This document shows positions 59,123-64,000 of a DNA stretch of 64,000 bases, piece after piece (position 1 is the stretch's first letter; every line of letters begins with the position of its first letter). A program made the translations under genes and the position numbers. Source of the stretch: Pseudomonas sp. SDI (GTDB lineage: Bacteria > Pseudomonadota > Gammaproteobacteria > Pseudomonadales > Pseudomonadaceae); the NCBI RefSeq assembly GCF_003105155.1, contig NZ_QETK01000017.1, forward strand, positions 48,721 through 112,720. The letters are read 5' to 3'. A model generated the notes under the pieces. That model ran no database searches, was not told the origin of the DNA, and saw only the letters and a program-made list of their open reading frames with translations.

Positions 59123-59768
59123 GTTGCAGCCTCCGTTCCAGGCGGCTGAGCAGTAGCGACAACGGCAGGAACAACAGCACGCAGATCAGCGTCAGCACGG
59201 TCAGCATTTCGTAGGTTTTGTAGTACAGGGCGATGTAGCTCTTGGTGGTGTAGAGAATCTCCGGCACCGCTACCGCCGAGACCACGGTGGTTTCCTTGAG
59301 CAGGAAAATGAAGTTGGCGAACAGCGATGGCAAGCTGAGGATACCCGCCTGCGGCAGGATCACATGGCGCAACAGCTGGCCTTCCGACAGGCCGATCGAA
59401 CGTCCCGACTCCAACTGCGCCACGGGCACCGCTTCCACCCCGGCGCGCAGCACTTCGGTGAGGTAGGCACCGCCAAGGAAGGTCATGGTGATGATTGCCG
59501 CCGCAAAGCCGGAAATTTTCAGCCCCACTGTAGGAAGCGCGAAGTACACGACAAACAGCTGAATCAACAGCGGCGTGTTGCGCGCCAGTTCCACATACAG
59601 CTGCACCGCGCGGTGCAGGTAGGGCGTGCGGTAAACCAGGATCGCCGCGTTCACCAGCGCCACCAGCAAGGAGGTGGCGATGGCGATCAGGCCGACCTGC
59701 AAGGTGACCCCGACCGCCTTGAGAAACGCGGGCAATGTGCTAAGGATAAAAGCGACGTCGAAGCTCAT
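59103..59768 (-). CDS. Polar amino-acid ABC transporter permease (first)
   Basis: 221 aa, same family. EAA loop AQLESGRSIGLSEGQLLRHVILPQ. First gene of the operon. Together with the second permease it should form a heterodimeric channel. Confidence 0.88.
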   Translation of the reverse strand: MSFDVAFILSTLPAFLKAVGVTLQVGLIAIATSLLVALVNAAILVYRTPYLHRAVQLYVELARNTPLLIQLFVVYFALPTVGLKISGFAAAIITMTFLGGAYLTEVLRAGVEAVPVAQLESGRSIGLSEGQLLRHVILPQAGILSLPSLFANFIFLLKETTVVSAVAVPEILYTTKSYIALYYKTYEMLTVLTLICVLLFLPLSLLLSRLERRLQHGQFGS

Positions 59769-60060
59769 GGAGTAAGCCTCGGCGCACGCGCAGGGAGTGA
59801 AGGCATGACGGTCATCCAGGACCTGCCCGAGGGTAGACGGGCGGTTGATAGCAAGGTTGGGGTGTGCCGGTAAGCACGCTGGGTAAGACTCTAAAGGTAT
59901 AAAAACAATTTTTTAAATACCCTTATTGCATATTGATATCACCCAATCTACTAACCGAAAAATTCCCACAAAGCCTTGGGATCTTTCCTGCAAAAACGCT
60001 CTCAAAGCCCCTGACGCCACTGGCTGCTCGTGGCCTATCCCATCAACAAGGACGATAACA
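59769..60060. promoter_or_regulatory. Divergent AT-rich promoter region
   Basis: 292 bp between the ABC operon and a 29-codon ORF. An inverted repeat GGTAT (59896-59900) / ATACC (59917-59921) encloses an A/T-only core, and the flanking 59890-59960 is AT-rich. Probable site of divergent promoters, similar to those of the sulfur operons. Confidence 0.4.
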
Positions 60061-60150
60061 ATGATGAACAGCACCGCCCCCCTGCTCGACGCCGACGAAC
60101 TGCTCAAATGGCTCACCGCCCTAAGCCGCGCCTTGAATCAGCAAGACTGA
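60061..60150 (+). CDS. Candidate 29-aa small protein
   Basis: ATG at 60061 (a second ATG follows) has AAGGA 8-9 bp upstream. The 29-residue product is acidic at the start (STAPLLDADELLKWLTAL) and predicted to be one amphipathic helix. An AT-rich candidate promoter precedes it and an intrinsic terminator follows 15 bp after the stop, so it has the layout of an independent transcription unit. No homologue known to me; expression unproven. Confidence 0.45.
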   Translation: MMNSTAPLLDADELLKWLTALSRALNQQD

Positions 60151-60161
60151 ACCGCGCATGC

Positions 60162-60198
60162 AAAAACGCCGATGCGGCCAGCGCATCGGCGTTGTGTT
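60162..60198. terminator. Bidirectional terminator between the small ORF and metQ
   Basis: Perfect 10-bp stem ACGCCGATGC (60166-60175) / GCATCGGCGT (60183-60192). Five A on the left give a T-run on the minus strand (for metQ); TGTTTT follows on the plus strand. Confidence 0.85.
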
Positions 60199-60222
60199 TT
60201 CAGCAGGTGTGGTGCTGGCGAA

Positions 60223-61008
60223 TTAGAACGCCGGCAATACCGCGCCGCTGTATTTCTTCTCGATGAAGGTTTTTACTTCCGGGCTGGTCAGGGCTTTGGC
60301 CAGCTTCTGGATAGCGGCGCTGTCCTTGTTGTCCGGGCGGGCCACCAGGAAGTTCACATAAGGCGAGTCGCTGCCTTCGATGACCAGGGCGTCCTTGGCC
60401 GGGTTCAGGCCCGCTTCCAGGGCGTAGTTGGTGTTGATCATGTCCAGGTCGACCTGATCCAGCACACGCGGCAGCATGGCCGATTCAAGCTCGCGGAACT
60501 TCAGCTTCTTCGGGTTCTCGGCGATGTCTTTCGGGGTTGCCAGGGCGTTTTTCGGGTCTTTCAGGGTGATCAGGCCGGCTTTCTGCAGCAGGAGCAGGGC
60601 GCGACCGCTGTTGCTGCCTTCGTTAGGGATCGCGACCGTGGCGCCGTCCTTCAGCTCGCTCAGGCTCTTGACCTTCTTCGAGTAACCACCGAACGGTTCG
60701 ACATGCACGCCGATCACGGTTTCCAGGTGGGTGCCCTTGCCTTCGTTGAAGTTCTTCAGGTACGGCAGGGTCTGGAAGTAGTTGGCGTCCAGACGCTTCT
60801 GGTCGACCTGCACGTTCGGCTGCACGTAGTCGGTGAATACCTTGATTTCCAGGTCTACGCCTTCTTTGGCCAGGGTCGGCTTGATCAGCTCGAGGATCTC
60901 GGCGTGTGGCACTGGGGTGGCCGCGACCACCAGTTTTTCGCCCGCCTGGGCAAAACCGGCAACCGACAGGGCGGCGGCCAATGCAGAGAACAACAGAGCC
61001 TTTTTCAT
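60223..61008 (-). CDS. metQ: MetQ/NlpA-family binding protein (orphan)
   Basis: 261 aa. Signal peptide (MKKALLFSALAAALSVAGFA, cleavage at AQA-G near residue 22) without lipobox. EKLVVAATPVPHAEILELIK, DVNYFQ-type segment (LDANYFQTLPYLKNF) and NEGSNSGRALLLLQKAGLI are the classic MetQ signatures, so D/L-methionine is the probable ligand. No metNI genes are adjacent; it could feed the transporter encoded at 48784-50539 or one elsewhere. Confidence 0.88.
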   Translation of the reverse strand: MKKALLFSALAAALSVAGFAQAGEKLVVAATPVPHAEILELIKPTLAKEGVDLEIKVFTDYVQPNVQVDQKRLDANYFQTLPYLKNFNEGKGTHLETVIGVHVEPFGGYSKKVKSLSELKDGATVAIPNEGSNSGRALLLLQKAGLITLKDPKNALATPKDIAENPKKLKFRELESAMLPRVLDQVDLDMINTNYALEAGLNPAKDALVIEGSDSPYVNFLVARPDNKDSAAIQKLAKALTSPEVKTFIEKKYSGAVLPAF

Positions 61009-61404
61009 GCGCAGTCCTTATTCGAATCACGGCCATCGAGCGACGGCGAAAAGTGAGGTGCCTGGCCTTCAGCGGCTGGCGTGAGGCGGACAATACCGAG
61101 ATTTTTTATTCCCGAACAATATCTTTTATTTAGCTGCTTATATCTTTTTTTCTGTTTTTGATGCGCTCGCTGCATCGCCCACCCTTCCGACAGGTCTAGC
61201 ACGCAATCCGCAGCCGCCAGACCCGGCTTCAGCCGCCATTTTCAAGGGCTGCGATTGCAGCTGGCGGTGCAGCTTGGCAGGCGCGATAAGTAGGAACTTT
61301 CCCAAACACGAATGGGACATTTCCCTACCGTTGCCAACGCCCTTTTTAGCCACCGGAAAACCCTTACCCTGCGCCACTTCGACGACGCGCATGGAGAACA
61401 GTGG
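61009..61404. promoter_or_regulatory. 396-bp divergent region between metQ and vgrG
   Basis: The metQ side (61095-61160) is AT-rich, as before other sulfur genes. The rest has GC-rich short repeats and, from 61312, an open frame in phase with vgrG that I judge to be leader rather than coding. No sigma-54 -24/-12 site could be confirmed. Confidence 0.4.
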
Positions 61405-63340
61405 ATGTTCCGACCCGCCAATGCCCCGCAGTTCACCCTGACCTTGTCCGGGCCCAGCCACGACTTTCAGGTGCTGGCCTTTACCGGCAACGAGGCCATC
61501 AACACGCCCTATGCGTTTGCCCTCGAATGCGTCAGCGAGCACCACGAGCTCGATCTCGAAAGCCTGCTCAACCAGCCGGCATTCCTTCGTTTCGGGCATG
61601 CCGGCGAAGGCATCCACGGCGAAGTCCAACACGTCGCTCAGGGCGAGGCCGGCAAACGCCTGGCGCACTACCACCTCACGCTGGCGCCGCGCTTCTCGAA
61701 CCTGGCCCTGCGCATCAACCACCGGATCTTCCAGCACCGCACGGTGCCGCAGATCATCCAGCAGGTGCTCAAGGAGCACGGCATTCTCGGCGACACCTAC
61801 CGCTTTCAGCTGGGCCCGAGCGAGTACCCACGGCGTACCTATTGCGTACAGTACGGCGAGTCCGACCTGCATTTCGTGCAACGCCTCTGCGAAGAGGAAG
61901 GCATTCACTATCACTTCCAGCACCTGCCCGATCGCCACCTGCTGGTTTTCGGCGACGAGCAGGTGGCCTTCCCCGAGCTCGGCCGGCCCACCCCCTACGT
62001 GCAGGACAGCGCCATGGTCGCCGCCGAGCCGGTGATCAACCGCTTCGGGCTGCGTGTGACCACCCGCATTACCGAGGTCAGCCAGCGCAACTACAACTTC
62101 GAAGCCCCGGCACGGCCGATCGAATCAGACAACCGCAGCGGCTTCAAACCGGCGCTGGAGCGCTACGAGTATCCCGGCCGCTTCGATCTGCACGAGCGTG
62201 GCCAGCACCTGACCCGACGCATGCTCGAACGCGACCGCGCCGACTACTGCCTGGCCGAGGGCAGCAGCGACCAGCCGAGCCTGCGCAACGGCCATCTGCT
62301 GAACGTGTCCGACCACCCGCGGCGCACCCTGAACGACCGCTGGTTGCTGCTGGCCATCGAACACCAGGGTTATCAACCGCAAGTGCTCGAAGAGTACTCG
62401 GGCAACCAGCAGGGCAACGCTCAAGGCCGGCAGCAAGGCTATCGCAACAGCTTCAGCGCCAGCCGTTGGGATGTGCCCTATCGGCCGCCACTACGCCATC
62501 GCAAACCGCTGATCCTGGCCACGCAAACGGCGGTGGTCAGCGGCCCTGCCGGCGATGAAATCCACTGCGACCAGTACGGTCGGGTCAAGGTGCAGTTCTT
62601 CTGGGACCGCAGCGACCAGCGCAACGAGCACAGCAGCTGCTGGGTGCGTGTGGCGTCCAGTTGGGCCAGCAGCCGCTATGGCGCGATCAGCATTCCGCGG
62701 GTGGGCATGGAGGTGGTGGTCAGCTTCCTCGAAGGCGACCCCGATCAGCCACTGATTACCGGCTGTCTGCCGCATGCCGAAAACCGTGTGCCCTACGACC
62801 TGCCGGCAAACAAGACCCGCTCGGTATTCAAGAGCCGCAGCAGCCCGAACAGCGAGGGCTTTAACGAGCTGCGCATCGAAGACCGCGCTGGCCAGGAGCA
62901 GATCTTCGTCCACGCCCAGCGCGACCTCGACAGCGTGATCAACCACAACGAGAGCCATAGCGTCGGCGTCGACCGGGTGCGAAACCGTACTGGTCGGCCA
63001 GCACCGCAACCGCACGGTGAAACGCAACGACACCCTGCTGGTGGGCGGCGTAAAGCAGGACAGCATCGGCAGCACCTACCTGATCGAAGCCGGTCAGCAG
63101 ATCCGCCTGGTGTGCGGACAGAGCGTGCTGGAGCTGAACAGCAACGGCGTGATCAACCTCTACGGCAGCCAGTTCAATTTCTCGGTGGAAGGCAGCGGGC
63201 AGATCAACACCGGCGGCAACCTCGACATCAACCTGCCCGGCGGTGCCGCAGCCACCGCGCCGGGTGCCGACGGCATCAAGGCCGACATCGACGCCAAGGT
63301 CGAGGGCGTGTTCGCTGCGCCACCGCAGCCGGCCAGTTAA
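61405..63340 (+). pseudogene. vgrG: VgrG (TssI) type VI secretion spike, one-base frameshift
   Basis: The frame from 61405 (MFRPANAPQFTLTLSGPSHD, GGAG site upstream) encodes the gp27/gp5-like VgrG core, including QYGESDLHFVQRLCEEEGIH and the gp5 OB-fold (DQYGRVKVQFFWDR, SCWVRVASSWASSRYGAISI). Near residue 524 the frame changes: GVDR should continue CETVLVGQHRNRTVKRND, which is read in the +1 phase to a natural stop at 63340. An extra G in the GGG at 62975-62977 explains it; removing one G gives a 644-aa VgrG of normal length. As given, the protein loses its C-terminal needle. It could be a real mutation, a sequencing error, or recoding. Confidence 0.88.
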
Positions 63341-63373
63341 GCAAACGCATTCACTCAAAGGATTTCGACCCCC

Positions 63374-63820
63374 ATGGACTACTTGCTACAGGAAGGCCGC
63401 CTGACCCTGCCTGACGGCTTCAGCGACCGCAGCGTGAACATGTTTATCCCCGGCAACGTGGTGCCTGCGGTGTTCAGCCTCACCGTCGGTCGCGACCAGA
63501 CATTACCGGGGGAAAGCCTCGACCAGTACCTCGAACGCCAGCTGGAATTGATCGCCATCCGGTTGCGCCAGTACACCCGGCTGGGCAGCGCCGAGGTGTG
63601 GCTGGGAACCCAGGCGCCGTTGGCGGGTATGCAGGTCGACGCGCACTTCAACAGCGATGGCCGGGTTGTGTACCAGCGCCAGGCCGCCTTCCTGATTGCC
63701 GAAGAGCGCGTGCTGGTGTTCTCCGCCACCGCACAGAGCCCCTTCGATGCCGCACTGGACCAGACCTGGCAGGAGGTACTGGCGAGCTTCCAGGCGCACC
63801 CGTTCAACACCACGCCTTAA
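63374..63820 (+). CDS. Eag-type T6SS effector chaperone (DUF1795/DcrB fold)
   Basis: 148 aa, a single DUF1795 domain (PDGFSDRSVNMFIPGN; AFLIAEERVLVFSATA). Proteins of this family (EagR, EagT6) hold the N-terminal hydrophobic helices of prePAAR effectors before loading onto VgrG. Position between vgrG and a prePAAR-containing gene is the expected one. AAGGA ribosome site; starts 33 bp after the vgrG stop. Confidence 0.88.
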   Translation: MDYLLQEGRLTLPDGFSDRSVNMFIPGNVVPAVFSLTVGRDQTLPGESLDQYLERQLELIAIRLRQYTRLGSAEVWLGTQAPLAGMQVDAHFNSDGRVVYQRQAAFLIAEERVLVFSATAQSPFDAALDQTWQEVLASFQAHPFNTTP

Positions 63821-63850
63821 GGACGTCCACGAACACAGGGAGATGTGTGC

Positions 63851-64000
63851 ATGTACGAAGCGGCACGGTTGCATGACGAAATTGCCCACACCTGTGCCCT
63901 TGGCGGGTTTCTCGCTGGCGCGGCGCTGGGCATTGCGCTGGTCGGCGCGGTGGCGTTTGCCACCGTCACCTGCGGTGCCGGGCTGGCGTTGATGCCAGTG
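63851..64000 (+). CDS. prePAAR effector (Rhs/PAAR type), 5' end only
   Basis: First 50 codons, running off the window. The start [13 protein letters not shown] contains the prePAAR motif A-A-R-x2-D-x3-H exactly ([10 protein letters not shown]), followed by a hydrophobic Gly/Ala-rich transmembrane helix ([20 protein letters not shown]). This defines Eag-dependent T6SS effectors, which usually continue into PAAR, Rhs or a toxin domain. GGGAG ribosome site. The toxin and immunity genes lie outside the window. Too short to say whether an Rhs cage is present. Confidence 0.82.
   Translation, partial: MYEAARLHDEIAHTCALGGFLAGAALGIALVGAVAFATVTCGAGLALMPV

Noticed and set aside
61200..61404. Sigma-54 site upstream of vgrG (TGGCGGTGCAGCTTGGC region)
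   Set aside because: The GG and GC dinucleotides are not spaced by 10 bp, so it does not fit the -24/-12 consensus.

Overview
The window is a stretch of Pseudomonas chromosome, most likely from the P. putida group. Three things point there: high GC with the matching codon bias, REP-type palindromes of the pseudomonad kind, and a gene order (dctBD, cysQ-nudE-yrfG, fdhD, pckA-hslO, hslR/rimBK, amgRS, tex, gshA, ssuEADCBF, tauABCD, tcy, sfnB/met) that I recall from P. putida and P. aeruginosa. The organism assignment is recall plus inference; no database search was possible.

Layout. Positions 1-25000 are core chromosome: a DctB/DctD-type two-component system, nucleotide housekeeping (CysQ, NudE, YrfG), an FdhD/YdeP-type molybdoenzyme pair with a LysR regulator, PEP carboxykinase, Hsp33/Hsp15, the S6-modifying RimB/RimK pair, the AmgR/AmgS (OmpR/EnvZ-like) system, Tex and GshA. 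Positions 25000-50600 are a sulfur-scavenging island. It holds ssuEADCBF for alkanesulfonates, the 1-Cys peroxiredoxin LsfA, an OprD-family porin, tauABCD for taurine, a BCCT transporter, serine acetyltransferase, D-cysteine desulfhydrase with a cystine ABC transporter, and a six-gene operon of two SfnB-like flavoproteins, an FMNH2-dependent monooxygenase and a MetQNI-type importer. Positions 50600-55800 encode a TriABC-like RND pump with two adaptor lipoproteins. Positions 56000-61000 hold a Cys-rich secreted protein of unknown function, an amino-acid ABC transporter, a candidate 29-codon gene and an orphan MetQ. From 61405 to the end is a type VI secretion cargo cassette: vgrG (with a one-base frameshift), an Eag-type (DUF1795) chaperone, and the first 50 codons of a prePAAR effector that runs off the window.

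How it works together. The sulfur genes form a logical pathway: porin entry, periplasmic capture (SsuA, TauA, TcyJ, two MetQ), ATP-driven import, oxygenolytic desulfonation by FMNH2- or 2-oxoglutarate-dependent enzymes (SsuD, TauD, the NtaA/DszA-like enzyme; FMNH2 from SsuE), and assimilation into cysteine and glutathione (CysE, GshA) with CysQ clearing PAP. Several of these units start behind conspicuously AT-rich segments, as expected for CysB-type, activator-dependent sulfur-starvation promoters. The least explained elements are a 22-codon ORF translationally overlapped with the first sfnB, the 29-codon candidate gene with its own terminator, the MetQNI-monooxygenase operon whose substrate is unlikely to be plain methionine, and the T6SS effector whose toxin lies beyond the window.
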